DNA of 64,000 nt from Streptomyces sp. PR69 (GCF_026420845.1 NZ_JAOWCB010000011.1:124001-188000), one strand, 5' to 3'. Positions 6,431-15,562 are shown, counted from the first letter of the stretch. Made by a program: numbers and translations. Notes: a model not told the origin generated them from the letters alone.

Positions 6431-9328
6431 TCAGCTGCAGCCGCTCGTCGACCCGCAGCCCTCGCAGATGTAGCAGGAGCCAGCCCGCTGCATCTTGGTG
6501 CCGCAGGAGAAGCACAGCGGCGCATCCGCGCTGACGCCCAGCTGCATCTCGACCAGCTCCGCCGAGGTGTGCGCCTCCTTGGGGGCCGGCGTCTCGTCTC
6601 GGGGGTCGCTGACGGACTTCAGCGACTCCTGCTGGCGCGGAGCGGACTGGGCCAGACCCTCGACGTCGACCTCGTCGTCGTCCAGAGAGGGCTCGTACGA
6701 ACCGGTCTCCAGGTGGCGCTGACGCTCCTCGGCCGAGTGGATGCCAAGAGCGGACCGCGTCTCGAACGGCAGGAAGTCCAGCGCCAGACGGCGGAAGATG
6801 TAGTCGACGATGGACTGGGCCATCCGCACGTCCGGGTCGTCCGTCATGCCGGCCGGCTCAAAGCGCATGTTGGTGAACTTCGAGACGTACGTCTCCAGGG
6901 GGACGCCGTACTGCAGACCGACCGAGACGGCGATGGAGAAGGCGTCCATCATGCCCGCGAGGGTCGAACCCTGCTTGGACATCTTCAGGAAGACCTCGCC
7001 GAGACCATCGTCCGGGTAGGAGTTGGCGGTCATATAGCCCTCGGCGCCGCCCACCGTGAAGGAGGTGGTGATGCCGGGACGGCCCTTGGGGAGGCGCTTG
7101 CGGACCGGGCGGTACTCCACGACCTTCTCAACCGCGGAGCGGATGGTCTCCTCGGTCTTCTCGGCGACCGCCTCGGCCTCCTTCTCCTTCGCTTTGGTCT
7201 TGGCGGAGAGCGGCTGGCCGACCTTGCAGTTGTCGCGGTAGATCGCGAGCGCCTTGACGCCCATCTTCCACGCCTCGAAGTAGATCTCCTCGACCTCCTC
7301 GACGGTCGCCGACTCCGGCATATTGACCGTCTTGGACAGGGCGCCGGAGATCCACGGCTGGATCGCGGCCATCATCCGGACGTGGCCCATCGGGGAGATG
7401 GCGCGCTCGCCCATGGCGCAGTCGAAGACCTCGTAGTGCTGGGGCTTCAGCCCCGGAGCGTCGATCACATTGCCGTGCTCGGCGATGTGGGCGACGATCG
7501 CCTCGATCTGCTCCGGCTGGTAGCCGAGGCGGCGCAGGGCCTGCGGCACCGTGCCGTTGACGATCTGCATCGAGCCGCCGCCGACCAGCTTCTTGAACTT
7601 GACCAGCGCAAGGTCGGGCTCAAGACCGGTGGTGTCACAGGACATCGCCAGACCGATGGTGCCGGTCGGGGCGATGACGGACGCCTGCGAGTTGCGGAAA
7701 CCGTTCTTCTCGCCGAGGCGGACCACGTCCTGCCAGGCTTCCGTCGCAGCGGCCCAGACCGGGGTGTCCAGGTCGTCCATCCGCTTGGCCTGCGCATTGG
7801 CGTCGGCGTGCTGCTTCATCACCCGCTTGTGAGCGGTGGCGTTGCGGGCGTAGCCGTCGTACGGGCCGACGACCGCGGCCAGCTCGGCGGAGCGCCTGTA
7901 CGAGGTGCCCGTCATCAGGGAGGTGATCGCCCCGGCCAGGGCGCGGCCGCCGTCGGAGTCGTACGCATGGCCCGTGGCCATCAGCAGGGCGCCGAGGTTG
8001 GCGTAGCCGATGCCGAGCTGGCGGAAGGCGCGGGTGTTCTCGCCGATCTTCTGGGTCGGGAAGTCGGCGAAGCAGATGGAGATGTCCATCGCGGTGATCA
8101 CCAGCTCGACGACCTTGGCGAAGCGCTCGCAGTCGAACGACTGATTGCCCTCGCCGTCGTCCTTGAGGAACTTCATCAGGTTCAGCGAGGCGAGGTTGCA
8201 CGAGGTGTTGTCCAGGTGCATGTACTCGCTGCACGGGTTCGAGCCGTTGATGCGGCCGGACTCCGGGCAGGTGTGCCATTGGTTGATGGTGTCGTCGTAC
8301 TGGATGCCGGGGTCGGCGCAGGCCCAGGCGGCCTCGGCCATCTTGCGGAAGAGCGCCTTGGCGTCGACCTCCTCGATGATCTCGCCGGACAGCCGGGCGC
8401 GCAGCCCGAACTTCCCGCCGGACTCCACGGCCTTCATGAACGCGTCGTTCACCCGGACCGAGTTGTTGGCGTTCTGGTACTGGACGGATGTGATGTCGTC
8501 GCCGCCCAGGTCCATGTCGAAGCCCGCGTCGCGCAGCGCGCGGATCTTCTCCTCTTCCTTGACCTTGGTCTCGATGAAATTCTCGATGTCGGGGTGGTCG
8601 ACGTCGAGGATCACCATCTTGGCCGCGCGGCGCGTGGCGCCGCCCGACTTGATCGTTCCGGCGGAGGCGTCGGCGCCGCGCATGAACGACACCGGGCCGG
8701 AGGCGTTGCCGCCGGAGGAGAGGAGCTCCTTGGAGGAGCGGATGCGGGAGAGGTTCAGGCCGGCGCCGGAGCCGCCCTTGAAGATCATGCCCTCTTCCTT
8801 GTACCAGTCGAGGATCGACTCCATCGAGTCGTCGACGGACAGGATGAAGCAGGCGGAGACCTGCTGCGGCTGGGGCGTGCCGACGTTGAACCACACCGGG
8901 GAGTTGAAGCTGAAGATCTGGTGCAGGAGGGCGTAGGCCAGCTCGTGCTCGAAGATCTCGGCGTCCGCGGGCGAGGCGAAGTAGCCGTGGTCCTCGCCGG
9001 CCTTGCGGTAGGTCTTCACGATCCGGTCGATCAGCTGCTTGAGGCTGGTCTCCCGCTGCGGGGTGCCGACGGCCCCGCGGAAGTACTTGCTGGTGACGAT
9101 GTTGACCGCGTTCACCGACCAGAAGTCGGGGAACTCGACGCCACGCTGCTCGAAGTTGACCGAGCCGTCGCGCCAGTTGGTCATGACGACGTCACGGCGC
9201 TCCCAGACCACCTCGTCGTACGGATGCACGCCGGGGGTGGTGTGGATGCGCTCGATGCGCAGGCCCTTGCTCGCCTTGGATCCCTTGGAACGGGACCCCC
9301 GCGCCGGGCCGCTCGTCGTCTCTGTCAT
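6431..9328 (-). CDS. nrdJ: Vitamin B12-dependent (class II) ribonucleotide reductase
   Basis: 965-residue adenosylcobalamin-dependent ribonucleotide reductase that makes deoxyribonucleotides with or without oxygen. ATG 9328 is preceded by GGGAGGCGGC. Family signatures include GGSGAGLNLSRIRSS, the active-site segment NGSNPCSEYMHLDNTSCNLA carrying the catalytic Asn-Cys-Glu, the phosphate-binding SVIAPTGTIGLAMSCDTTG, and a C-terminal Cys cluster (CFSCG...CYICEGCGSTSGCS) for redox cycling and zinc. It is downstream of nrdR with a 184-bp spacer, matching the known Streptomyces nrdRJ arrangement. I see no B12 riboswitch in front of it, as expected for the enzyme that uses B12 rather than the B12-repressed class I genes. 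Confidence 0.97.
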   Translation of the reverse strand: MTETTSGPARGSRSKGSKASKGLRIERIHTTPGVHPYDEVVWERRDVVMTNWRDGSVNFEQRGVEFPDFWSVNAVNIVTSKYFRGAVGTPQRETSLKQLIDRIVKTYRKAGEDHGYFASPADAEIFEHELAYALLHQIFSFNSPVWFNVGTPQPQQVSACFILSVDDSMESILDWYKEEGMIFKGGSGAGLNLSRIRSSKELLSSGGNASGPVSFMRGADASAGTIKSGGATRRAAKMVILDVDHPDIENFIETKVKEEEKIRALRDAGFDMDLGGDDITSVQYQNANNSVRVNDAFMKAVESGGKFGLRARLSGEIIEEVDAKALFRKMAEAAWACADPGIQYDDTINQWHTCPESGRINGSNPCSEYMHLDNTSCNLASLNLMKFLKDDGEGNQSFDCERFAKVVELVITAMDISICFADFPTQKIGENTRAFRQLGIGYANLGALLMATGHAYDSDGGRALAGAITSLMTGTSYRRSAELAAVVGPYDGYARNATAHKRVMKQHADANAQAKRMDDLDTPVWAAATEAWQDVVRLGEKNGFRNSQASVIAPTGTIGLAMSCDTTGLEPDLALVKFKKLVGGGSMQIVNGTVPQALRRLGYQPEQIEAIVAHIAEHGNVIDAPGLKPQHYEVFDCAMGERAISPMGHVRMMAAIQPWISGALSKTVNMPESATVEEVEEIYFEAWKMGVKALAIYRDNCKVGQPLSAKTKAKEKEAEAVAEKTEETIRSAVEKVVEYRPVRKRLPKGRPGITTSFTVGGAEGYMTANSYPDDGLGEVFLKMSKQGSTLAGMMDAFSIAVSVGLQYGVPLETYVSKFTNMRFEPAGMTDDPDVRMAQSIVDYIFRRLALDFLPFETRSALGIHSAEERQRHLETGSYEPSLDDDEVDVEGLAQSAPRQQESLKSVSDPRDETPAPKEAHTSAELVEMQLGVSADAPLCFSCGTKMQRAGSCYICEGCGSTSGCS

Positions 9329-9488
9329 GCCGCCTCCCATATACGGGCAAAAACGCCCTGAAGTGCCCAGATCTTCCCGTGGCACGTATCTGTCTCTTGT
9401 CGCGGACGCCGCACTCAGCACCGCCCGTGACACGTCTTACGCCGCTCCGGCCGTTATCGCCGGGCGGCCGCCGTCACTGCTGCACATC

Positions 9489-9506
9489 CCGGCCGGAAGC
9501 GGCCGG
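9489..9506 (-). terminator. Intercistronic hairpin between nrdR and nrdJ
   Basis: Inverted repeat CCGGCCG-GAAG-CGGCCGG (7-bp stem, 4-nt loop) just after the nrdR stop codon. Short for a terminator; it may attenuate read-through or protect the nrdR transcript end. Confidence 0.4.
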
Positions 9507-9512
9507 GGCTGT

Positions 9513-10025
9513 TCAGTCGGCGGCAGTGGCGGGCGCCGGAACCTCCAGGGGTTCGCCGGCCCCGCTCTCCTCTGCGGGCGGCCGCTGATCACGGAGCTCC
9601 GCGATGGCGGCCTCGAAGTCGTCCAGTGAGTCGAAGGCTCTGTAGACCGATGCAAAACGCAGGTACGCGACGAGGTCGAGTTCCTGCAGGGGGCCGAGTA
9701 TCGCCAGACCCACGTCGTGGGTCGTCAGCTCGGCGCTGCCGGTGGCGCGCACCGCCTCCTCGACCCGCTGGCCGAGCTGGGCGAGGGCGTCCTCGGTGAC
9801 CGGCCTCCCCTGGCATGCCTTGCGCACACCGGAGATGACCTTGGTACGGCTGAAGGGCTCGGTGACGCCGGAGCGCTTGATCACCATCAGTGAGGCGGTC
9901 TCCACCGTGGTGAAGCGGCGGGAGCAGTCGGGGCACTGACGGCGTCTGCGGATCGACGTGCCGTCGTCCGTGGTGCGGCTGTCGACGACACGGCTGTCCG
10001 GGTGCCTGCAGAAGGGGCAGTGCAT
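9513..10025 (-). CDS. nrdR: Transcriptional repressor NrdR
   Basis: 170 residues. It represses ribonucleotide reductase genes when dATP/ATP occupy its ATP-cone. The N-terminal zinc ribbon is complete (Cys3, Cys6, Cys31, Cys34: MHCPFC and QCPDC), with the Arg-rich stretch RRRRQ expected for DNA contact. An ATP-cone follows ([21 protein letters not shown] onward), then a Pro/Ala-rich tail after residue ~150. ATG 10025 has a strong GGGAGGGTTGGGAGCC upstream. It is the first gene of nrdR-nrdJ, and two NrdR boxes about 100-145 bp upstream imply autoregulation. Confidence 0.97.
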   Translation of the reverse strand: MHCPFCRHPDSRVVDSRTTDDGTSIRRRRQCPDCSRRFTTVETASLMVIKRSGVTEPFSRTKVISGVRKACQGRPVTEDALAQLGQRVEEAVRATGSAELTTHDVGLAILGPLQELDLVAYLRFASVYRAFDSLDDFEAAIAELRDQRPPAEESGAGEPLEVPAPATAAD

Positions 10026-10123
10026 GGCTCCCAACCCTCCCTCACAAGCACGATGAAATGGCCTCGCCAGGGCGGTCGCAGCCCTTCGAAGCAGCCCCCA
10101 GCATAGGCGATAACCAACCGTGG

Positions 10124-10139
10124 ACCACAACTTGTGGGC
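10124..10139. promoter_or_regulatory. NrdR box (proximal)
   Basis: Sequence ACCACAACTTGTGGGC: near-perfect CCACAA/TTGTGG dyad of the NrdR-box type (ACAC-x-ATAT-x-GTGT-like 16-mer). Its centre is exactly 31 bp from the centre of the distal box, three helical turns, the spacing described for tandem NrdR boxes. It sits ~100 bp upstream of the nrdR start. Confidence 0.75.
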
Positions 10140-10154
10140 TGCCGAGGTAACTCA

Positions 10155-10170
10155 ACCACTACATCTAGGG
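10155..10170. promoter_or_regulatory. NrdR box (distal)
   Basis: Sequence ACCACTACATCTAGGG: shares the ACCAC start with the proximal box and, read on the minus strand, contains CCTAGATGTAGTGG, close to the NrdR consensus. The 31-bp centre-to-centre phasing with the proximal copy supports cooperative NrdR binding. Confidence 0.7.
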
Positions 10171-10579
10171 CTTGGTCGAGCTTCGGGCGCACATCGCGTG
10201 TCGCGTGGGCACGCAATGCGCGACCGGTCGCGCGACGCCGCCGGGAGCGGTTCTGGACCTCGCCGGATCCACCGGAGACCGGCCATGAGAGTAGCGGGCG
10301 ACGCACCGCTGCACCGACTCAGGGGTGACGGATGTCAGACTGGAGGCCGTCCCCCCTGGACCGACCCCGCCGGCCGTCACAGCCCATCACAGTCCGTAAC
10401 GACACCGCGGGGTCGGCGCGGCGGCCCGGCGTGCCGTGCGAGCCGATCGTTCGCACATACACCCAGCGAGGCGTTCACGTCAGCCAATCTGCGATTTTTC
10501 ACTCGAACGTGTGTTTGGCGCAACCTTTCGAAACCAACTACCGTTGTCCAGCTAGGGAGACCATTCGAGAGGGGCCGAC
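10171..10579. promoter_or_regulatory. Divergent nrdR/lexA intergenic region
   Basis: About 400 bases without a gene. The right part holds the lexA promoter with its SOS box (10504-10517). A tentative -35 TTGGCG overlaps the end of the box and a -10-like TACCGT lies 18 bp on, which would place LexA across the promoter. I see nothing specific in 10200-10450. Confidence 0.5.
10504..10517 (+). promoter_or_regulatory. LexA (SOS) box upstream of lexA
   Basis: CGAACGTGTGTTTG matches the actinobacterial/Gram-positive LexA operator CGAAC-N4-GTTCG with a single mismatch in the right half-site. It lies 62 bp upstream of the lexA start, implying the usual autoregulation. Confidence 0.85.
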
Positions 10580-11377
10580 GTGACCACCACCGCAGACAGT
10601 GCCGCCATCACTGCCCAGGACCGCTCCCAGCAGACCCGATACGAGCCGGTGCATGCCATGAACAACGCTGCCACGACCCCGGAGGGGACAGAACCGCCAC
10701 GACCTGCACGTTCGCTGCCCGGTCGACCTCCAGGCATCCGCGCCGACAGCTCCGGCCTCACCGATCGGCAGCGGCGTGTGATCGAAGTGATCCGTGACTC
10801 CGTGCAGCGCCGTGGATACCCACCGTCGATGCGAGAGATCGGCCAGGCGGTGGGGCTTTCCAGCACCTCTTCGGTCGCCCACCAGCTGATGGCCCTGGAG
10901 CGGAAGGGCTTTCTCCGCCGGGACCCGCACCGCCCCCGGGCCTATGAGGTACGGGGCTCTGACCAGCCCAGCACCCAGCCCACCGACACCACGGGCAAGC
11001 CCGCCGCCTCCTATGTGCCCCTCGTCGGCCGGATCGCGGCCGGCGGCCCGATCCTCGCCGAGGAATCAGTCGAAGACGTCTTCCCGCTCCCCCGCCAGCT
11101 CGTCGGCGACGGCGAGCTCTTCGTCCTGAAGGTCGTCGGCGACTCCATGATCGAAGCAGCGATCTGCGACGGCGACTGGGTCACCGTCCGCCGCCAGCCC
11201 GTCGCGGAGAACGGCGACATCGTGGCCGCCATGCTGGACGGCGAAGCCACGGTCAAGCGCTTCAAGCGGGAGAACGGCCATGTCTGGCTGCTTCCGCACA
11301 ATGCCGCCTATCAGCCCATTCCCGGTGATGACGCCACCATCCTCGGCAAGGTCGTCGCCGTGCTGCGGCGCGTGTGA
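10580..11377 (+). CDS. lexA: SOS repressor LexA
   Basis: 265 residues from GTG 10580 (GAGAGGGGCC upstream). It represses SOS genes and self-cleaves when RecA filaments form. The N-terminal winged HTH (residues ~58-125, [16 protein letters not shown]...[17 protein letters not shown]) is followed by a peptidase S24 domain. The cleavage site is Ala154-Gly155 in GRIAAGGP, the nucleophile is Ser189 in VGDSM, and the general base is Lys226 in ATVKRF. The first ~50 residues are Thr/Pro-rich and variable in the family; a later in-frame ATG at 10658 (residue 27) could be the true start. It is divergent from nrdR-nrdJ and followed by a strong hairpin. Confidence 0.97.
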   Translation: MTTTADSAAITAQDRSQQTRYEPVHAMNNAATTPEGTEPPRPARSLPGRPPGIRADSSGLTDRQRRVIEVIRDSVQRRGYPPSMREIGQAVGLSSTSSVAHQLMALERKGFLRRDPHRPRAYEVRGSDQPSTQPTDTTGKPAASYVPLVGRIAAGGPILAEESVEDVFPLPRQLVGDGELFVLKVVGDSMIEAAICDGDWVTVRRQPVAENGDIVAAMLDGEATVKRFKRENGHVWLLPHNAAYQPIPGDDATILGKVVAVLRRV

Positions 11378-11397
11378 CCAACGCCGGGCCCTCGACC

Positions 11398-11432
11398 GGG
11401 CCCCGGGACCCACTGCGCCGGTCCCGGGGCCC
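11398..11432. terminator. Terminator after lexA
   Basis: A perfect 13-bp stem, GGGCCCCGGGACC...GGTCCCGGGGCCC, with a 9-nt loop, 20 bp past the lexA stop. It lacks a T-run, as is usual in Streptomyces. It may also serve the convergent helicase gene. Confidence 0.75.
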
Positions 11433-11526
11433 CGCTGTATCCAAGCCCAGAGCCCCGCTGTATCCCAGCGGAGACCCCATGGCGACCGCCCTGTGGGGCA
11501 CCAGCGAACCGGGGCGACCGGGCGTC

Positions 11527-11565
11527 CAGAACGACCGGCGGCCTATCAGAACGACCGGCGGCCTA
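11527..11565. repeat. 19-bp tandem duplication at helicase gene stop
   Basis: Two perfect copies of CAGAACGACCGGCGGCCTA (11527-11545 and 11547-11565), separated by one base. The right copy contains the stop codon of the minus-strand helicase gene (CTA = TAG). Upstream, GCCCCGCTGTATCC also occurs twice (around 11430 and 11455), so this convergent spacer is built of short duplications. Confidence 0.8.
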
Positions 11566-13566
11566 CGCGCCATCCGCCTTCGCGGCGGCCTCCTTCGCAG
11601 CGGCCTCCTTCGCAGCGGCGTCGATCGCCGCCAGGGAGCGCCGCACCTGATTGCCGTCCACCGTGTACCAGAAGTCCGGCAGTGAAGCGCGCAGAAAGCT
11701 GCCGTACCGGGCTGTCGCCAGCCGCTGGTCCAGCACCGCGACGACGCCCCGGTCGCCCGTGGCGCGCACCAGACGGCCGGCCCCCTGAGCCATCAGCAGG
11801 GCCGCATGCGTCGCGGCCACCGACATAAAGCCATTGCCGCCCGCTTCCTCCACGGCCCGCTGACGGGCGCTCATCAGCGGGTCGTCGGGGCGCGGGAAGG
11901 GGATCTTGTCCATCACCACCAGCTGGCAGCTCGCCCCAGGAACATCCACGCCCTGCCACAGCGACAGCGTGCCGAACAGACAGGTCTGAGGATCCGCGGC
12001 GAAGTTCTTGATCAGCTCACCGAGGGTCTCCTCCCCCTGGAGCAGAATCGGGTACTCCGGAATCCGCGTCCGCAGCTCCTCGGCCGCGGCCTGTGCCGCC
12101 CGCATCGAGGAGAACAGGCCCAGCGTGCGGCCGCCGGCTGCCTGGATGAGCTCCGTCAGCTCATCCAGCATGTCGCCGCGCTCGCCGTCCCGCGCCGGTC
12201 GCGCCAGATGTCTGGCGACATAGAGAATGCCCTGCTTCGGATAGTCGAAGGGAGAGCCGACGTCCACGCCCTTCCACCGGGGGACGCCTTCGCCCTCGGC
12301 GCCCTCCGGAGCCAGGCCGAGAGACGCCCCGACGCCGTTGAAATCCCCGCCGATCTTCAGCGTGGCGGAGGTCAGCACCACCGAACGCTCCGCGAAGAGC
12401 TTCTCGCGCAACAGCCCGGAGACGGACAGGGGCGCTACCCGCAGCGAGGCGCCGAAGCGGTCATGGCGCTCGTACCACACGACGTCGTACTCGGAGCCCT
12501 GGGTGATGCGCTCCGACACATCGTGGATGGTCTCCACCGCGGCCAGGGCCTGCTTGCGCACCGCGTCCTCGTCCTGCACTGACTGGTCGCGGGTGGCGCC
12601 AAGGGCGGAGATGACCGCGCGGGCCGCGTCGCGCAGCGCCATCAGGGCATAGCCGAGGTCTTCGGGGATCTCCTCCAGACGGCCCGGCAGGGCCAGCTCC
12701 ATCAGCCGTTCGAAGCCCTCCGCGGCCGTCTGGAGCTGGTCGGCGATCTTCTCGTTGACGAGCTTCGCCGCACGCCGCACCGCGCGGTTGACCTGGCCGG
12801 GGGTGAGCTCTCCGGTCGCGACGCCGGTCACCCGTGAGACCAGCTCATGCGCCTCGTCGACGATCAGCACCTCATGCTGCGGAAGCACCGGCGCGCCCTC
12901 GATCGCGTCGATGGCCAGCAGGGCGTGATTGGTGACGATCACCTCGGCGAGCTTGGCGCGCTCCCGGGCCGCCTCGGCGAAGCACTCCGCCCCGTAAGCG
13001 CACTTCGACGCGCCAAGGCATTCGCGGGAGGAGACGGACACCTGCGACCATGCGCGGTCGGAGACGCCTGGGGTGAGATCGTCGCGGTCGCCGGTCTCCG
13101 TCTCGTCCGCCCAGTCGCGCACCCTCAGCAGGTCCTGGCCGAGCCTGCTCGTCGGCGCGGCGGACTCGAAGACGTCGAAGAGCCCCTCCTCCTCGTCCTG
13201 TGGCGCGCCCTCGTGCAGCCGGTGCAGACACAGATAGTTGGAGCGGCCCTTGAGCATGGCGAAATCGGGACGGCGGCGCAGCAGCGGGTGCAGCGCGTCG
13301 ACCGTGCGGGGCAGATCCCGCTCGACGAGCTGACGCTGCAGCGCCAGCGTGGCCGTGGCCACCACCACCTTCTCTCCATGTGCCAGCGCCGGTACGAGAT
13401 AGCCGAGCGATTTGCCGGTGCCGGTGCCCGCCTGGACCAGCAGATGGGAGCCGTCGTCGATGGCTTCCGCGACGGCGTCGGCCATGGCCGCCTGGCCGGG
13501 GCGCTCCGTGCCGCCGACGGCGGTGACGGCGGCGTGGAGGAGCTCGGAGAGGGATGGCTTCGTCAT
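11563..13566 (-). CDS. ATP-dependent DNA helicase, DinG/XPD family
   Basis: 667 residues of a superfamily 2 Fe-S helicase. Walker A AGTGTGKS is at residues 46-53 and the DEAH box is in EVLIVDEAHELVS. An iron-sulfur insertion between them has four Cys (Cys113 in SNYLC, then the three in RECLGASKCAYGAEC). Helicase C motifs include QTCLFGTLSLWQGVDVPG and QGAGRLVRATGDRG. Such enzymes unwind 5'-tailed DNA, D-loops and R-loops in repair. The C-terminus ends in EAAAK-type repeats, a rigid helical tail. It is convergent with lexA, but I found no SOS box in its 73-bp upstream spacer. DinG and YoaA cannot be told apart from sequence alone. Confidence 0.92.
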   Translation of the reverse strand: MTKPSLSELLHAAVTAVGGTERPGQAAMADAVAEAIDDGSHLLVQAGTGTGKSLGYLVPALAHGEKVVVATATLALQRQLVERDLPRTVDALHPLLRRRPDFAMLKGRSNYLCLHRLHEGAPQDEEEGLFDVFESAAPTSRLGQDLLRVRDWADETETGDRDDLTPGVSDRAWSQVSVSSRECLGASKCAYGAECFAEAARERAKLAEVIVTNHALLAIDAIEGAPVLPQHEVLIVDEAHELVSRVTGVATGELTPGQVNRAVRRAAKLVNEKIADQLQTAAEGFERLMELALPGRLEEIPEDLGYALMALRDAARAVISALGATRDQSVQDEDAVRKQALAAVETIHDVSERITQGSEYDVVWYERHDRFGASLRVAPLSVSGLLREKLFAERSVVLTSATLKIGGDFNGVGASLGLAPEGAEGEGVPRWKGVDVGSPFDYPKQGILYVARHLARPARDGERGDMLDELTELIQAAGGRTLGLFSSMRAAQAAAEELRTRIPEYPILLQGEETLGELIKNFAADPQTCLFGTLSLWQGVDVPGASCQLVVMDKIPFPRPDDPLMSARQRAVEEAGGNGFMSVAATHAALLMAQGAGRLVRATGDRGVVAVLDQRLATARYGSFLRASLPDFWYTVDGNQVRRSLAAIDAAAKEAAAKEAAAKADGA

Positions 13567-13639
13567 AGGCCGTCCACCCTACGGTGCGGCGCCGACAGCC
13601 CGGTCGGGGAGCACCTACCGAGCATCCGGATCCGGCCCA

Positions 13640-15562
13640 TCAGCACGCGCCGAGCGGGTTGGGGACGGTGCCGTGCACGGCTGCGTGGGGGCGCTGCGCG
13701 CGGTCCCGGTAGCCGTCGAGGTGGAGCCGGTTGCGGTTGAGGCAGAGCCGTTCGATACGCGGGGTGAGCAGATCGAACAGTTCGTAGCGCTCCTTGAGCT
13801 CCGGAAAACGCTGCTGGTGGCGGAGGATCTCGGCCCGTACGAGGGAGAAGAAGGCGTCCTCCGGCACCCCGAGCTGCTCCTCGCACAGGGGGGCGAGAAA
13901 GCGGAAGACCCCGACGAAGAGCCCGGAGTGGATGAACTGGGTGAGAAATGCGGGCTCTTCGGTGAGCAGGACGCGCCGTACCTCGTCGGGCATCGTGTCG
14001 TGCTCCGGCAGCGGCTGGGCGCAGATGTTGACGTCGTCGACGAAGTCCTTGATCGCGAGCCGGACCGGTACATCGCGGTCGTCGAAGACGACGATGGCGT
14101 TCTCGCCGTGCGGGGAGAAGACGGTGCCGTAGCGGTAGAGGAAGTGCAGCAGCGGGGGCAGCAGAGCGGCGAAGAGCCGCTGCAGCCAGTCGGCGGGGGC
14201 GAGTCCGGAGCGCTCGACGAGCTCCGCGGCGAACGCGCGTCCCTGTGGGTCGGTGTGCAGCAGGGAGGCGAGGGTGCGCGCGCGCTCGCCGGGTGCGAGC
14301 TGCGGCTGGAGCGGCTCGCGCCAGATGGCCCCCAGCAGTTCCTTGTACTGGTAGGGCACTTCGGGGAGTTGGTCGTACTGCGGGTGTTCGACGGTGACCG
14401 AGGCGACCTCGCCGAGCAGGATCACTCCGCATGTGTCGCGCAGGAAGGGGTCGGCGTCGCGGAGGCTGTGCACCCAGGAGGTCACCGCGGGCGCCGCCCT
14501 GGTGCGCTCGGTGGGCAGCCCGCGCCACACCAGGGTGTTGAGGATCGACAGCGGCAGCTTGACGGTGTGCCGGTCGGCCCGGTCGGCGTTGACGAATGTG
14601 CGGATCGACTGCTGCGGCAGCCGACGGTCCCCGTCTGCCGGGAGCGGGACGATGTCGCCCGCCGCGATGGCGGGGCCGAACAGGGGGAGCAGCACCTCGT
14701 CCCACTGCCAGGGGTGGACGGGCAGATACAGATAGGCGTCCGGGTCGCACCCCGCCTCGCGCAGCTCGGTGGCGAAACAGGTGCGGACGGACGGGTCCAG
14801 TTCGTGCGCGTAGAGGTCCTCGGGGGCGGCCAGCCGGGGGACGCCGCGGTAGACGCCGATGCGGCGGCTGACCGCGATCCACGGCAGCCGGGCGGGGGTG
14901 CGGGCTTCGGGTGACCAGCGGGCGGTGTCGGTGGCGGAGAAGCCGATCCGGCCCTTGTTGAGGACCAGCCAGGGGTGGCCGGTCTGATGGCCTTCGATGT
15001 CGGCGTATTCCAGTTCGGCCAGCTCGGCGGCTCTGAGCGCTCCGTGGTCGAGGCGGATGTCGGAGAGGAGGGTGGTGGTGAGCTCCCTTAGGAGGTGGCC
15101 GAGGGTGGCGCCGTCGAGAGCGAGGAGGGTGCGGGCGCGGGCGAGAAAGGCGAGCGGGTCGGTGAAGGGGCTGCCCGCCTCGGTGATGGAGTGCGGGTCG
15201 ACGCGCCAGCAGTCGTAGACGCCGCGGCGGGCGCGGAAGGTCAGGGCCGCTCCGTCGTCCAGGGCGAGGCGGTACTGGCCGGCGCGGTCGGGCACGGGGA
15301 CAGGTTCGATGATCTCTTCATAGGCGAATTCGCCGAGCATCTTGGCGAACAGCCGGCGGGCCGCACGCTCCCATGCCTGCTGGTTCAGGCCGGGCGGGGC
15401 GTACAGGGCCGTGGGCGGCTGCGGGACGGCCGCGGGCTGAGCCGCTGGAGTCGCAGGAGGCGCGGGGGCTGCGTGGGGTGGCGGCACGGAACCGGCGACG
15501 TCAGCGGAGTCGGTGGAGTCAGTGGAGTCGGTGGAGTCATGGGTGGCTGAGGTCTTCGGCAC
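13640..15562 (-). CDS. IucA/IucC family siderophore synthetase (IucC-like)
   Basis: 640-residue NRPS-independent siderophore (NIS) synthetase that adenylates a carboxylate (citrate or a citryl intermediate) and couples it to an amine. GTG 15562 has GAGGAGTCCCC upstream. Residues ~5-55 are a low-complexity Thr-Asp-Ser then Ala/Pro stretch. The catalytic region follows: GHPWLVLNKGRIGFSATD, LPVHPWQWDEVLLPLF, KLPLSILNTLVWRG with the ATP-contacting residues, and the C-terminal FSPHGENAIVVFDDRDVPVRLAIKDF. It is the last gene of a four-gene minus-strand operon, 69 bp after the acyltransferase gene. In S. coelicolor a comparable NIS locus is known besides desferrioxamine but, as far as I recall, has no assigned product. 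Confidence 0.93.
   Translation of the reverse strand: MPKTSATHDSTDSTDSTDSADVAGSVPPPHAAPAPPATPAAQPAAVPQPPTALYAPPGLNQQAWERAARRLFAKMLGEFAYEEIIEPVPVPDRAGQYRLALDDGAALTFRARRGVYDCWRVDPHSITEAGSPFTDPLAFLARARTLLALDGATLGHLLRELTTTLLSDIRLDHGALRAAELAELEYADIEGHQTGHPWLVLNKGRIGFSATDTARWSPEARTPARLPWIAVSRRIGVYRGVPRLAAPEDLYAHELDPSVRTCFATELREAGCDPDAYLYLPVHPWQWDEVLLPLFGPAIAAGDIVPLPADGDRRLPQQSIRTFVNADRADRHTVKLPLSILNTLVWRGLPTERTRAAPAVTSWVHSLRDADPFLRDTCGVILLGEVASVTVEHPQYDQLPEVPYQYKELLGAIWREPLQPQLAPGERARTLASLLHTDPQGRAFAAELVERSGLAPADWLQRLFAALLPPLLHFLYRYGTVFSPHGENAIVVFDDRDVPVRLAIKDFVDDVNICAQPLPEHDTMPDEVRRVLLTEEPAFLTQFIHSGLFVGVFRFLAPLCEEQLGVPEDAFFSLVRAEILRHQQRFPELKERYELFDLLTPRIERLCLNRNRLHLDGYRDRAQRPHAAVHGTVPNPLGAC

Noticed and set aside
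6335..9361. A 1008-codon plus-strand open frame opposite nrdJ
   Set aside because: Long antisense frames are expected in high-GC codon-biased DNA; its translation is His/Arg/Gly-rich nonsense while the minus strand encodes a complete class II reductase.
9329..9512. Possible cobalamin riboswitch before nrdJ
   Set aside because: No B12-box (GCCACTG-like) or multi-helix aptamer is visible; only a short hairpin after nrdR. In Streptomyces the riboswitch belongs to the class I genes.
13567..13639. SOS box in front of the DinG-like helicase
   Set aside because: No GAAC-N4-GTTC-like sequence even with one mismatch in the short upstream spacer.
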